From Channa striata (Eukaryota; Chordata; Actinopteri; Anabantiformes; Channidae): a stretch of DNA of 64,000 nt. Under the pieces are notes generated by a model. It was not told where the DNA came from. It was given only the letters and a program-made list of their open reading frames with translations, and searched no databases. A program made the translations under genes and the position numbers. The DNA lies in NCBI GenBank assembly GCA_033026295.1, contig CM065174.1:26277498-26341497 (forward strand). The letters are read 5' to 3'. Positions within the stretch are counted from its first letter, which is position 1, and each line of letters starts with the position of its first letter. This document shows, one piece after another, positions 1 through 11,339 of the stretch.

Positions 1-1425
1 TACTTCCAGAAGAGAGAGGAACACAGAGTGACATACAAGAGTGGAGGTAGGAGTACACAGGTAGACTACATTCTATGTAGACGAGGTCATTTGAGAGGTT
101 AGTGACTGTAAAGTGGTGGTAGGAGAGAGTGTAGCCAGACAGCACCGCATGGTGGTGTGTAAGATGGTGGTCAGGAAGAAGAAGAGAGGAAAGATAGAAA
201 AGAAGACCAAGTGGTGGAAGCTAAAGAATGAAGAAACGTGAGGAATTCAGGCAGAAGTTGAGACAGGCTCTAGGTGATCAGGAAGAGCTCCCAGATGACT
301 GGAAAAGTACAGCAGAGGTAATCAGGAAAACAGGTAGGAAGGTGCTTGGTGTGTCATCTGGAAGGAGGAATAAAGATAAAGACACTTGGTGGTGGAATGA
401 GGAAGTACAGGACTGCATCCAGAGGAAGAGGTTAGCTAAAAGGAAGTGGGATGAAGAAAGAACTGAGGAAACTAGACAGGAGTACAAGTAAGTGAAGCAC
501 AGAGTGAAGAGGGAGGTGGCAAAGGCCAAACAGAAAGCTCATGATGAGCTGTATGACAGGTTAGACACGAAGGAAGGAGAGAAGGAGCTGTGGTTCTGTA
601 TGAAGATGTCGGGAGTGGGAGTACGTCAGAGTAGACCAGGACATGTATGGGAGGAGCATGACGGTGGTGACAGGTTAGACAGAGGAGTTCAAGGTGGAGG
701 TGGGACTACACCAAGGATCGGCTTTGAGTCCCTTCTTGTTTGCTATCCTGATGGACAGGTTGACAGATGAGGTCAGACATGAATCTCCCTGGACAATGAT
801 GTTTGCAGATGACATTGTGATTTGCAGTGAGAGTAGAGAGCAGGTGGAGGAACAGCTGGAGAGGTGGAGGTTTGTTCTGGAAAGAAGCGTCATTAACGTC
901 ATTCGTAGTAAGACAGAATACATGTGTCTAAACTAGAGGGAGCAAGAGTGTCAGCCAGACTCAAAGGAAAGGTGTACAGGACAGTGGTGAGACCAGCTCT
1001 TCTCTATGGGTTAGAGACAGTAGCAGTGAGAAAGAGACAAGAGGCAGAGATGGAAGCAGCAGAGATGAAGATGTTGAGGTTCTCCTTAGGAGTGACAAGG
1101 TTGGACAGAATTAGGAACGAGCTCATCAGAGGGACAGCACACGTTGCCTGTTTAAGTAACAAAGTCAGAGAGGCCAGACTGAGATGGTTTGGACATGTGC
1201 AGAGGAGGGATAATGATTATATTGGTAGAAGGATGTCGGAGATGGAGCTGCCAGGCAAGAGGGCGAGAGGACGACCAAGGAGGAGATATATGGACGTTCT
1301 ATCAGAGGACATGAGGTTAGCTGGTGTCAGAGAGGAAGATGCCCAGGATAGAGTGAGGTGGAAAAGGATGATTCGCTGTGGCGACACCTGATGGGAAAAG
1401 CTGAAAGAGACGTAGATATAAAGGA
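1..1425 (+). mobile_element. RTE-type LINE, 5'-truncated and internally deleted
   Basis: Pieces of a non-LTR retrotransposon polyprotein can be read in order. The end of the endonuclease domain is at about 10-95 (VDYILCRR). A basic connector follows at 228-590 (TWWWNEEVQ). The reverse transcriptase core is at 690-925, with GLHQGSALSPFLFAILMDRL and the catalytic FADD box at 802-813. The C-terminal part is at 960-1391 (KVYRTVVRPALLYGLETV, RLRWFGHVQRR). A TAA at 489-491 and frame changes near 595-690 break the frame. Two stretches expected in the family are missing, with joints near 585-593 and 930-952. The left edge of the window cuts the element. The family is RTE-like as common in teleosts; the exact clade is not certain. 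It is inactive. Confidence 0.85.
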
Positions 1426-1610
1426 TTGTAACATTTAACAGAAGGTCTATGTTTTTTAAAATACTGTTACCTCAGGTGTTTAATGTGTCTTTTTGTATAT
1501 CATAATCTGAGTAATTGATAAATGAGTCAACAGATGATGATTTTTTTTAGAAAGAGTAGAGATGGTTCCAGGAGTCAAAATGACATTTTAACATTGAGGG
1601 TGATCTATTT
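1426..1610. other. AT-rich spacer after the LINE
   Basis: No coding potential or recognisable repeat. It probably includes the 3' tail of the LINE and ordinary flanking DNA. Confidence 0.4.
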
Positions 1611-1785
1611 AAAAAAAAAAATATTTATTATTATTTTTCAATTATATATATATATATATATGCATATTTATATATACATATATGCATACATATATAAACA
1701 CACACACGTATACACACACACATATCTATACATATATATACACACATCACACATACATACATACATATAATCCATATATATAGGT
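1611..1785. repeat. compound microsatellite: poly-A, (TA)n, (CA)n, (CATA)n
   Basis: A run of A at about 1611-1622 is followed by alternating TA from about 1643, then CA-rich and CATA-like units to about 1770. It has low complexity throughout. The 82-residue open frame across it (rich in Y, I, H and T) is a by-product of the repeat. Confidence 0.9.
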
Positions 1786-1979
1786 TATATTATTATACCA
1801 TAAAATGTAAACTAATATACAATAATTCATTTATATGCTTCACTCAATAAGGAATGGGACATTCCCGGAAAGTATTTTAACAGCGGGTGTTGTATTTTTA
1901 TTAGTTCTGAGTGTATTGAATGCACGTCAGTCTCCTGTATGTGAACATGAGATGGTTAAAAATGCCTTATTTCTATAGG

Positions 1980-2170
1980 TGACGCAGTCATTGGTCCCGC
2001 CCTTGCTGTTATATGATAGGGTTTACGAAGGCATTTCTGTCCTCTGATTGGCTCCTGGTTACACAACAATGTTCCGCAAACCCAGTCTGTTTGTGTTGAC
2101 GTTTTTGTGGAGCTCTTCAGACTACAGCACAAGTCCATAACCCAGGACATTAACCCCGCTGAAAGTCTTG
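1980..2170 (+). promoter_or_regulatory. bcas3: putative bcas3 promoter
   Basis: Within 200 bp there is an inverted CCAAT box next to a GC box (CATTGGTCCCGCCC, 1989-2002), a second inverted CCAAT box (GATTGGCTCC, 2046-2055) and a TGACG half-site (2098-2102). No TATA box is placed convincingly. The region is about 1.5 kb upstream of the start-codon exon, as expected for a gene with a non-coding first exon. The combination fits a housekeeping-type promoter with transcription starting at about 2100-2180. Neither the start site nor the exon 1 donor could be fixed. This is inference from motifs and position only. Confidence 0.4.
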
Positions 2171-3662
2171 GTTCGTAACTGTAAACTTCAAAAAATTACA
2201 TGTTGCTGAAACAGGGCAAACATAGCTCATTTTTCTAGCTCTTAGCTCTGTGGTTATTGCTCTAACGTGACACCGGAGCTCTATCTGCTAATGCTAGCTA
2301 GCAGCGTTAGCTGCTGGGTGCTCGTGTAACTGTAGCTTTAGCAAATAGCTTCATTGTATTGACATGACAGTTGTTTGTCTTACGGGCACTAATTATGTCA
2401 CTACGAATCTTGCAGCTAGTGTTGGAAGCCAGATGAATAAATGTTTAGGACACGTAGCCAGGGGAAAGATAACCAAGCTTCTTGGTACAGTTTCCCAGAG
2501 AAGCTCCTCTGTTATCAGTGCAGGCTGTTAACTGTATGGAACTAACGGCAGCCTGTACGTTCCCCCTGGATTATGACGTTATGCATAACTGTGTGCTCAG
2601 TATCATTAGCCTGTACATGTATTTAATGTACATGTATTTAAAACACGGGGCCTTTTAAGTGGTAGTGCATCCTTCTGTTGTTAATCAGCAGCACAGATTA
2701 ATTGTTATTTAATGTAAGGCAGGGGCATGCACATTTGTGCCATTACTGTCCTTTTTTAATGGCTCGTGGCTGTATGGTCAATATCGAATTCATTCATTAT
2801 CCAATTTTTTTGTTTCTAATTCAGTCTGTCAGTTATCTACTTTTACTACCAATGACCAACTGCTTGGTCCATCATCCAGTGACATGTCTGCAACAGTAAT
2901 TGTTACCAACAGAGACGTTGATTAATGTGAATAATATACAGTATTACTGTGTTACTTACTTTGGTTAATAACTTTGGACCAACAGTTGCCTGTGGGAGCT
3001 GAGGTCATAATGTACACTGTTGCCTCTGTGCCAGGTGCACTTGTGCAAGCCAGTGACCTGTGCCACTGGATGCTAATGCAACTGATTCAGTTCATGATTT
3101 CAAGATTATGTACCTCAGTGTTGTTAAAATTGTTTTAAAGAGTATTTGATTTCACTTCATGGTCACTGCACGCTGTTGGTGTTCAGACAGAGGTTTATTG
3201 CTTTACTGTGGTATTTTATAATAACCTCTCAAAGAAGTATGGTGGTACTGCAGTTAACAATTGTTAATAGTAAACCTTTGTTTCTCGCCATTTATAAAAC
3301 ACAGTCTACTACAGTATAATGATTCAAAATGTCATCAAGTTGTGGTGGACATGAAAGTATGGGAAATTAACATTATGACCAAATGGCTAAAAATCTTGCA
3401 ACTGTTACTATGAATAATAATCCAATATAAAGAGCCTACTGCAGGTATCTCTGGTATAGTGGTAGGATTAGAATACTAGTATGCATTCCTTCTCTGATAT
3501 GTCTAAATGTATATTATCTAGATGAGAATGCAAGCTTTGCGCAAATGCTTGCAGGTAAAAAGACAACATTACTTTGTATGATCATTACTATGATCTAAAA
3601 TGAATTGTTAGTTTTTTTTGTGTGCTTTTGATGTAATAAAGTGTCTCCTTGTACTTTTTCAG
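2171..3662 (+). other. putative end of exon 1 and intron 1 of bcas3
   Basis: No coding exon or recognised transposon lies here. It ends in a good acceptor (GTACTTTTTCAG, 3651-3662). A first-exon donor must lie near the promoter, but several weak GT sites compete and I chose none. Confidence 0.4.
2612..2641. repeat. 15-bp tandem duplication
   Basis: TGTACATGTATTTAA occurs twice, back to back and identical. It looks like a simple slippage duplication. Confidence 0.9.
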
Positions 3663-3699
3663 GAGGAAAAAAGCCAGCAGAAAACCACAAACGGTCAAA

Positions 3700-3770
3700 A
3701 TGGCTTCAGACTCTCCACGAAGGCCAAGCCGATGTGCAGGCGGGGTCCTGGTGCGAGCACAAGCTGCTAC
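3700..3770 (+). CDS. bcas3: bcas3 exon 2 (start codon; residues 1-23)
   Basis: Encodes the start MASDSPRRPSRCAGGVLVRA, the conserved BCAS3 N-terminus. The exon begins at 3663 after a T-rich acceptor, so 37 bases of 5' UTR precede the ATG. The start context AAAATGG has A at -3 and G at +4. The in-frame codons between the acceptor and this ATG contain no other ATG, so the few residues before this methionine in the mammalian protein are absent unless they come from exon 1. The donor is AC|GTAAGG and the exon ends in phase 2. Confidence 0.95.
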
Positions 3771-4084
3771 GTAAGGACAGAATTTGTTATTGGTGATAGA
3801 AATTCCTAAACATATATTCATTTGTGTCTAAGTTGTCAGTCTGCTTGATTAACTTGAGGTGGATAATTCACTGTCATGTTTACAGTCCTTAAATAAGAAA
3901 CTGTAATCTAAAAGTTTCCCAACCCAAATCTTTCCGATTTTATACACTGTGGTTTGTACTTTAGAGTGAAATAGAGTTTATTCTTATGTAACAGTACAGT
4001 TATGGAAAAGTTGAAAGTTTCATTTGCTGTTAGACTGAAGAATGCATTATCATGAGTGACAAGATGAACGTCTTCCTGTCACAG
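3771..4084 (+). other. bcas3 intron 2
   Basis: A 314-base intron running from GTAAGG to TCACAG. It is AT-rich and I see no repeats or genes in it. Confidence 0.9.
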
Positions 4085-4139
4085 GGAGCAGTCCTACATG
4101 GAAAGTGTGGTGACCTTCCTGCAGGATGTGGTCCCTCAG
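4085..4139 (+). CDS. bcas3: bcas3 exon 3 (residues 24-42)
   Basis: A 55-base exon encoding (T)EQSYMESVVTFLQDVVPQ, a signature of the BCAS3 N-terminus just before the propeller. It enters in phase 2 (AC from exon 2 plus G gives Thr24) and leaves in phase 0. The acceptor is CCTGTCACAG and the donor CAG|GTATTT. Confidence 0.95.
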
Positions 4140-4693
4140 GTATTTCATCTCTTTATTTACTTAATTCCTCACTACTTTGCTCATTTAAGTGCTACCGCAC
4201 AGCTTGAGTACAGGCTAAGACAAACTGAATCAGTGGTGGCAACATTTAACCCTCAATGTTTAAGCAGTGTGAGACTGTAAAATACATAGATCTCTTACAT
4301 CCAAACTTTATTGTAGTGATAAGTGTACAATAAACTCTGTATGAGCTTTTTATCATGGGAAAAAAGGCTAGCTTTTTGCTGAAATGACATTTATTTGCAA
4401 AATTCATGTAACCACCCGAAATTAAAGTCAACACATAGTTGAGTCGTTAAAACATCTAAAAATCAGCGACTGTAATTGTGCCAAAAGTGAAAGGATTTGA
4501 GTACTTTACCAGGCTACTTTAACTTGATGAGAGTGATCAGTAACTGCTGTCAGTAAGTCCTAGCTGTCACCATTTATTGTAATGGTCACTCTTCCTGTCC
4601 TTTATTGGTAAATTAAATGTGTTCTTTTGAAGTTCATGTTGTTGTGTATATTTGTTGTTTTGCATATTTTTCACACTGTGCTTCAAACTCTAG
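4140..4693 (+). other. bcas3 intron 3
   Basis: A 554-base AT-rich intron without recognisable repeats. The acceptor CAAACTCTAG is short and pyrimidine-poor, but it matches the reading frame exactly. Confidence 0.88.
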
Positions 4694-4769
4694 GCCTATA
4701 CTGGTGCAGCGCCAACTGATGAAAAAGAGAAAATCATTTGGGTTCGATTTGAGAAAGCTGACATCAATG
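4694..4769 (+). CDS. bcas3: bcas3 exon 4 (residues 43-67)
   Basis: A 76-base exon encoding AYTGAAPTDEKEKIIWVRFE and then KADIN. IIWVRFEKADIN is the conserved first propeller strand region. The exon is phase 0 at entry and phase 1 at exit, and the donor ATG|GTAAGT is a consensus site. Confidence 0.95.
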
Positions 4770-4914
4770 GTAAGTCAGGCAACTAAGTGTGCTTTTATTT
4801 TATCTTTAAAGAGTTTAGATTTAGCCAAGGTTCCTCGCTTTATGTTGATGAGCCACGTGTATCTTTTCTGAATATGGAAGCATTTTTTTAAAAAATGTAA
4901 AGTAAAAATCTCCT

Positions 4915-5367
4915 GAAGGGTGCTGAAGGGCCTGCCTGCAGTCCAGACCTTTCACCGACAGAAAACATTTGATACATCCTTAAACCAAAAATCCAGCAAC
5001 AAAGGCCCAGGACTGTTGAGCGGCTAGAATCCTGCTTCAGACAAGAATGGGACAACATTCCTCTCCTAAAACTCCAGCAACCGCTCTCCTCACATCTCAG
5101 ATGTTTACAGTTGTTTAAAGAAGAGGGGGTGCTACACAACGCTACATATCACCCTGTTCAAATGTTTTTGGGATGTTTTGCCGCCATCAAATTCACAGTG
5201 AATAGGTTTTCCATGAAATGATAAAATTGTTCAGTTTCAAAATCCAATATGTTGCCTATGTTCTATTGTGAGTAAGATATGGGTTGATAAGATTTGCAAA
5301 TCAGTGCATTTAGTTTTTATTAACATTTTACACATCCTCCCAGCTTTTTTGGAATCAGCGTTGTAAA
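4915..5367 (+). mobile_element. Tc1/mariner-like transposon relic, 3' part
   Basis: The segment aligns by eye with the C-terminal part of a fish Tc1/mariner transposase: the PACSPDLSPTENI stretch at about 4931-4970 and RTVERLESCFRQEWDNIP at about 5015-5065, followed by a stop-ridden tail. It continues through a 3' non-coding part to a terminal end containing CAGCTTTTTTGGAAT (about 5341-5355). The 5' half and the left inverted repeat are missing. It is decayed and not functional. Confidence 0.75.
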
Positions 5368-5496
5368 TCAAGAGGGAACTTATAACTAAGGGAACGCTAC
5401 ACAAAAACTTAATGAGCATGTTATAAAAGTTTATTGCATTTAGAACTTGGAGTGATAGAAACTTTCCTATAAACACTGCGGTGGGGGAGGGAGGTA

Positions 5497-5773
5497 GAAC
5501 TTATTCCAGTTTATCTCAGCGACATGACAGGGAGACAAACACAAACAGGCAACCATTTACACTCACGTTCACACCGATGGACAATTTTGAATCACCAATT
5601 ACCCTAATGTACATGTCTTTGGACTGTGGGAGGAAACCAAAGGGAAATCATGCAAGTGTGGGAAGAACGTGCAAATGCTACACAGAAAGGCCACAGCCAG
5701 CCATGAATTCAAACTGTGGACCTGCTAGCTGTTTGGCAGCAGCACTGACCGCTCCACTACTGTGCTGTCCCTG
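5497..5773 (-). repeat. tRNA-related SINE-like repeat, copy 1 (minus strand)
   Basis: Read on the minus strand from 5773, it begins like a widespread fish repeat (GGACAGCACAGTAGTGGAGC). A box-B-like AGTTTGAATTC and the diagnostic TTTCCTCCCACAGTCCAAAG follow. It is diverged from the related copy at 6134-6306. The class assignment (tRNA-derived SINE) rests on the A/B-box layout and is moderately certain. Confidence 0.7.
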
Positions 5774-6133
5774 ACACAAATGCCGATAACTAAAATGATA
5801 GTACAAGCACATTCGGGTATAGGAATAATGTAATAATTAGGGCCGTGTGATATGACAAAACGTTCACATCCTGATAAAGATATATTCCAGGACAGAGTGC
5901 GTTTTCCGTAAATTCAATAAAAATACCACAGATACTTCTGGTGGTAGACTGGTTTGTTTTTTTTTGTTTAAATTAGAATTAGAATTTTTTATTTGAGTAA
6001 AATGCATTTACTCATATTTAACAATACTGTCTGCTTTAAATCTAGTCTAGCAACTTTTCTGTTAACCAAATCACAAAATGTCCACCATGCGTTTGCTGAT
6101 GTGGCCAAATGTGTGATGCTCAGGAAGTACTGT

Positions 6134-6306
6134 AGGGCAGCACAGTGGTGGAGTAGTTAGAGCTGCTGCCTCACAGCTAAGAGGTCACCGGTACTAATCC
6201 ACAGCCGGTTGCAGACTGTCTTTGTGTTCTCCCCGCACTTGCGTGGGTTTCCTCCAGCATCCTCCCACAGTCCAAAGACATACATATCTGGTTAACTGGT
6301 GACTGT
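6134..6306 (+). repeat. tRNA-related SINE-like repeat, copy 2 (plus strand)
   Basis: Starts GGGCAGCACAGTGGTGGAGT and carries TTTCCTCC and CCTCCCACAGTCCAAAG at about 6249-6280, as in copy 1 but in the opposite orientation. Its 3' end is about 48 bases from the exon 5 acceptor. Confidence 0.72.
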
Positions 6307-6354
6307 CGTCTGTTTGTTGCATCATCCTCTGAAACACGTTATTGTGTCTCACAG

Positions 6355-6461
6355 ATACTGCCCGCAACCCTGAGTTTCTGGAGTTACACAGCGGTACTAC
6401 TGAGCCTCCTCTCTGCCTCATGATTGGCTATGCTGACGGCATGCAGATCTGGAGCGTTTCT
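6355..6461 (+). CDS. bcas3: bcas3 exon 5 (residues 68-103)
   Basis: A 107-base exon encoding DTARNPEFLELHSGTTEPPL and then CLMIGYADGMQIWSVS. LMIGYADGMQIW is a typical propeller blade strand and is conserved in BCAS3. It enters in phase 1 (G from exon 4 plus AT gives Asp68) and leaves in phase 0. The acceptor is GTGTCTCACAG and the donor TCT|GTAAGT. Confidence 0.96.
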
Positions 6462-7575
6462 GTAAGTAACCCAGTGGGCCAGTAAACTTATAATCTCAAG
6501 AGAACGTGTGTACATTTTATCCAGGCTGTCTTTGATATCAGCAACAAAAATAAATCATAAAGCCCTTATTTTTGAATATATTGACTCAGAATTCTCAAAG
6601 TGACATTTTTGGATTATAATCACATAGTTAATAATGTGCTGTGGGCCACTAATTTATGAAAGAAAAAACGTATAGATTTTGTACTTTTTTATTGTCTAAT
6701 TGTTCATAAACCATCCTCAAATAGACTTGTTTATGTGTAATCAGACATACATGTCATTGTGTTCAGCAATAAACTTCAACGCTAGACAATTTTAACTTTA
6801 TTATGTAATGTGAAGTGTGCTCTGTTCTTTCTGGGTCGAAAGTCAATCATCGTAATGTTTGCTGACTGTGGAACGTGTCAGAGCGTCTCTAATGACAAAC
6901 ACCAAAACCACTCTGGCTGTGTCTGTGTGTGGCAGGTGTATCTGAGCTGAATCTAAAAACAAATCCTCATATTGATGTTAATCACAAATTTATGGTTAAA
7001 ATATGTTGTTTTAACCATTTATAATGTTCATTTTTAAACTTAGTAATAATATGAATACTATACCCAATACCTATATTTTGTCAGTGTATTGAAATTCATT
7101 CATATTAGGGATGCGAATATTAGGCATTTTTTACTGATAGACCAGAACCACTCAATGACCTACAGTAATTTAAAGAACAGTTTAATTTTAAATTATAATT
7201 CAAACTCAGCTGATTTAGGTTAACATCTTCCATTCCTGGTTATCGACCTTGTCGATACAAAATTCAAAGTACAATATTATATACAACAAACAGTGATACT
7301 TTAATACACATATCTTACCTCGCCGTCATGATGGGAGTGAACTGTTGTGTTCATATTAGCTAATTATTCAAAACTAAATAAAATCCTATTAGTAATTATT
7401 AATAAAATATATACTTTTCATTAGTTTAATTGACATAATAACATTTTTGATTGAGAGATTCTGAAACTACCACACGGTCAGCTCATGGTTTTACAGCAGA
7501 CACTCTGTTCGAGTTGTCTGTCGGCTCTGGTTGTTAAATGGTGTTAATGCATCAAGTAAAATGATCCAATTAATA

Positions 7576-8560
7576 TTAAGATAGGATAAGATGAACCTTT
7601 TTGTGTCCCACAGTGGGGAAATTTCCATATTACAGTAGCAGGGAATGTTCAGAGTTATGGGAAAGAATATTATCAAAATACAGTATATACTATCTAAAAA
7701 TTAAAAAGTATATGACACATGTTTACAATCATACAAGCAATTGCACCATGGGTCTTTTGTGTTCCCCAGTTTAAAAAAATCTGTTCACTGGGAGCAGCTC
7801 TGATTGTAAAGTCTGAGAGCAGCAGCGAGAAAAGAGCTTCGATGTCGCTCCTTCAGACATTTAGGACGTAACAGTCAGTGAAAGAGCAGCTCAGACGTAA
7901 CACTGCGTCGTACAGGGGGTGGGAGTCGTTGGTGGGGAGTCGATGATAGCTTAGCTACCATGCACCTGAGTCCAGGGGTGTCCCCAAAACCGAGCTGGCC
8001 TTCCTGATCAGCTTCGCCAGTTTCTTCCTGTCTGCACCAGCAGACCACTACATAGAATATGGCTAAGGTCACCACAGAGTCACAATGGTCCTCAGTAGTG
8101 CTCCCTGCACTCCAAAAGACCTTAGTCTCCTCAGCATAAAAATTCTGCTCTGTACTTTCCTGTAGAGTGCATCAGTGTTGTGAAACCAGACCCGTTTTTT
8201 GTTCAGGTCAACACCCAGGTATCTGTAAGAGTCCACTCTCTCAATGTCCATTCCCTGGATGTTCAGCGGTGGTAGAGTGGAGTGTGAGCACCTGCAGAAG
8301 TCCACCACCAGCTCTTTGGTTTATCCAGCGTTGATCTGGAGACACCTCTGCTGGCACCAGTCCACAAAGTTCTGGATCAGTTCCCTGCATTCTCTGTCAT
8401 GTCATAAGCTCGACAATGGCACAGTCGTCATAGAACTTCTGCAGGTGACAGGATGCTGAGCTAAACATGAAGTCTGCAGTATAAACAGTGAACACAAACA
8501 GAGCCAGAACCGTTCCCGGGGGGGGGGTTCCAGACCGCCATGTCTGACTCACATTCTCGA
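7576..8560 (-). mobile_element. L2/Rex-like LINE, 5'-truncated, 3' end intact
   Basis: On the minus strand the reading begins near 8520 with GTVLALFVFTVYTADF (reverse transcriptase core) and continues with FVDWCQQRCLQIN and KELVVDFCR. The frame 8308-8069 then carries NIQGMDIERVDSYRYLGVDL and LRRLRSFGVQGALLRT. The last coding part (8075-7875) is frame-shifted. The element ends with a GGGAAATT-type 3' sequence and a short TATCCTATCTTAA-type tail near 7578, as usual for this fish LINE group. A run of about ten G/C at 8519-8528 replaces the normal codons before GTVL. The 5' truncation and frameshift make it inactive. Confidence 0.85.
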
Positions 8561-8754
8561 GCCCTCACATACTGTAGTTGGTCTGAGAGGTTAGCAACCT
8601 GTAATTTAGCAACATTTAATCTCGCCCTATTTGCAAAAAAACGAACTAACTAAGAAAACGGAACTATTCACCTGATATTAGAGAGGATAGAGAAAAGATC
8701 ATTTCAGATTGTCCAGTTGCTCAGAACTAAGACAAAAATGAGCTCTATGTTTAC

Positions 8755-9045
8755 CCTAGAAAAAAAAAATCAGTTCGGAGAGGAAACACCATCACCAAGT
8801 GAATCACTGAGGAAATGTACTTATGGGGTTGCTTTGCTGCATCTGGCATGACAGACTCAAAATCTGAAGCTTATCAGAGCATTCTGGAGAGAAACGTATG
8901 TCCAAGTGGCAGAGAGCTCTGTCTCAGTTCCAGGTCATGTCTCCTCCAACGGGATAATAACAACAGATATACATGTAAAAGCTGTCAAGAATGGAGGAGA
9001 AGCGTTCTGAAGTGGTCGTGATCTTAATCCAGTTGAAAAGATCTG
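8755..9045 (+). mobile_element. Tc1-like transposase relic (second family)
   Basis: Read in + orientation with gaps, the segment matches the middle of a fish Tc1 transposase gene: GGTTGCTTTGCTGCATCTGG (8826-8845), a region for LCLSSRSCLLQRDN (8919-8967), and CTTAATCCAGTTGAAAAG near 9025-9042, corresponding to the LNPIE motif. Neither inverted terminal repeat is present. It differs in sequence from the relic in intron 4. Confidence 0.7.
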
Positions 9046-11339
9046 TAACCCACAGTATTTGGTCAAAAATGAAACAGTGGACGTCATTTACTTTAGTCCT
9101 TTTTAAATGTTTGTTACTCTCTTTTTAGAAGGTACAAACTGCATCTGTCGTACCAATAAAAAAATGTTCATATGAAGTTCTTTAAACTAATGCTAAACAT
9201 TTCATTTCTCTAGTTTTAATTCTCCTTCATTTGTGTTGCCAAAGTCGGCTGTCCTGGTGGCTGAAGGCTTCAGAAATGCAGTTCCCTGTTGCATTGTGTT
9301 TTGTTGTCCACTAGGTTGCAGTGTTGACCACACAATGAACTGTGGGGCACTGAGGGCCGCTCGAATCCTCAGTGGAGGACTGTAGCCCACGTGCGAAAAC
9401 CCTGCTGCGCTTTCTTATGAACGACGGTAAAGGAGCTAAAATGGAAATGGACAAACCTAAGGGGAATGAGTCTTCTTTTGGTGGACAATACTAGCAGCTT
9501 TCTCCGCCAACAAAGGTGTAGCCAAAGGAGTTGTTTTTAAAATCCAGTAGTCTAGAAACGATCACAGTTAGTTTGACATAGTTGGGATTTGGTAAAAAGT
9601 GTTGGTTGTATAGCATAAGAGTAAAGTAGTGTCTGAGTTTCAGAGTCAAGTATGAACTGAGTACTGAGTACACTGTAGGTGCCTCTCCTGAGCTACCTTT
9701 CTGCAGGTCATATTCCTCAACGTATATATAACACATGCATATACATTATTAATTTTTGTGTGAATAATTTTAAACTGTTAAATCTAATCGGTGAAGACCA
9801 TTAGCAGACTATTTGTTTTAGATTAAAAGATATGGTATAAGAAAAACAAGTACTGTTGATCTGCTGGTTGGCAATAATCTTGCAGAAAAGGTAACAGGTT
9901 CTAAACATGACAAACATCCAGTACCTCAATGCAAATTACATCCTTGGAAACGATCACTCAGTCATAATAATCAGAGTACTGAGATATTTGTTGCATAGGT
10001 AGCATTTTTGGCATTGTGTCTATTGCTTGTCAGCACAGCAAACAAACCTAATGTATCCTGTGGACCTTTTTGACCCACATCTTTGCGTAATACGAAGAAT
10101 GTCCACAAGATGGAGACCTTTTGATAAAGTGTGCTATATAATGGGAAAGGTGTTTTGCTTAAACGTCTGTGATTTTTGTTTTTTTTTTTACAGTCTGAAA
10201 CGTATTATGCATTTTAAAATCCAAAATCCTTTATTACTGGGCCAATGTTAAACATTAAACCCCTCAGCAAACAACATGAGCATGACGTCTTCTGTCTGAA
10301 AGTCGGCCTTGTAAAATCATTAGACCTGGTCTGCTCTGTGACTTAGCAAATTGTCCACAACCCTGCGAGGGCTTTGCTCGCCTAGTATCACCTTTCGTGT
10401 AGATGCCTTCACTGAACCATGCCAACTTCACGTACATCCCGGGAGATCCAAACACACCAAAGACCTTAAACAGCCCCTCTTGAAATACGAACGGGGTGTG
10501 TGTAAGGGAACACACACTTATTGTGCCTGTGAATACACACACTGGCGACTGTGATGGCAACTCCTGTTCTGCTAGCGGATTTTCTGTGGCAGAGCAGTCA
10601 TTTACTGCTGTTATAGTCACACTACAGGCACCCATTAAAAAGGAACCTTGGTTCGGTTCAGTTGAGCTTGGTGCTGACTCAAACTGCTCACCCTGTTGTC
10701 ACATGCCGTCCTTCCTCATTGCTTCTTCTTACAGTTTATGGGATGTTTCTGGTCTGTGCTTCTTTTTTTCGCTGGATTTTAAGTAAGCACTGACTGTGCC
10801 TCGGTTTCTGGCTCTTGAGTGGCTGTGAAGTGTTTGTGACAGTTGCTAAGCCAACACCCTCGGTAATGGCCCAGCGGAGTATGAACATACACGTGTACAC
10901 ACGCGCTTTCACACGGCAGTGAGATGGTGACTTCTGACTAGTTGTATGGATGCTGACAGAGGTGTTTAGGTGATGTAGATCACTGTTGCCTCACACTGGA
11001 GAGGTGTCGCCCACTGTAGCCTGATAAGAGGCAGACTGTCTACATATGTGTTGAGATGAAATGACCTCGTTTGCCGCAGATGTCAGTATTAAGGGACGTG
11101 TTGCAGATCTGCAGCTGTATTACAACAATTTTCTTATTCCATTTTGTTGACTTAGGCTTGAGAGATCTTGATATTTGATGTGAGAATGTTTTTGTAATAC
11201 AGTCACTGAAGCTCTTTAGTTCAGTCATGTCAGAGGAGCTGCCGTGGCTCTAATTTCTCATCAATGTTACGATGGCTTTGAGCGACAGCTGTTCTTTACA
11301 GTTGCTTTACATTTTTGTCATTTTACAGAAACTTGTCTC

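Larger units (their letters stand above)
4770..6354 (+). other. bcas3 intron 4 (repeat-rich)
   Basis: This 1,585-base intron consists largely of old mobile DNA: a Tc1-like 3' relic at 4915-5367, then two copies of one SINE-like repeat in opposite orientation at 5497-5773 and 6134-6306. The second copy stops about 48 bases before exon 5. Confidence 0.9.

Noticed and set aside
10264..10635. 123-residue frame on the minus strand in intron 5
   Set aside because: No family resemblance, no splice or promoter context, and overlapping open frames on the other strand.
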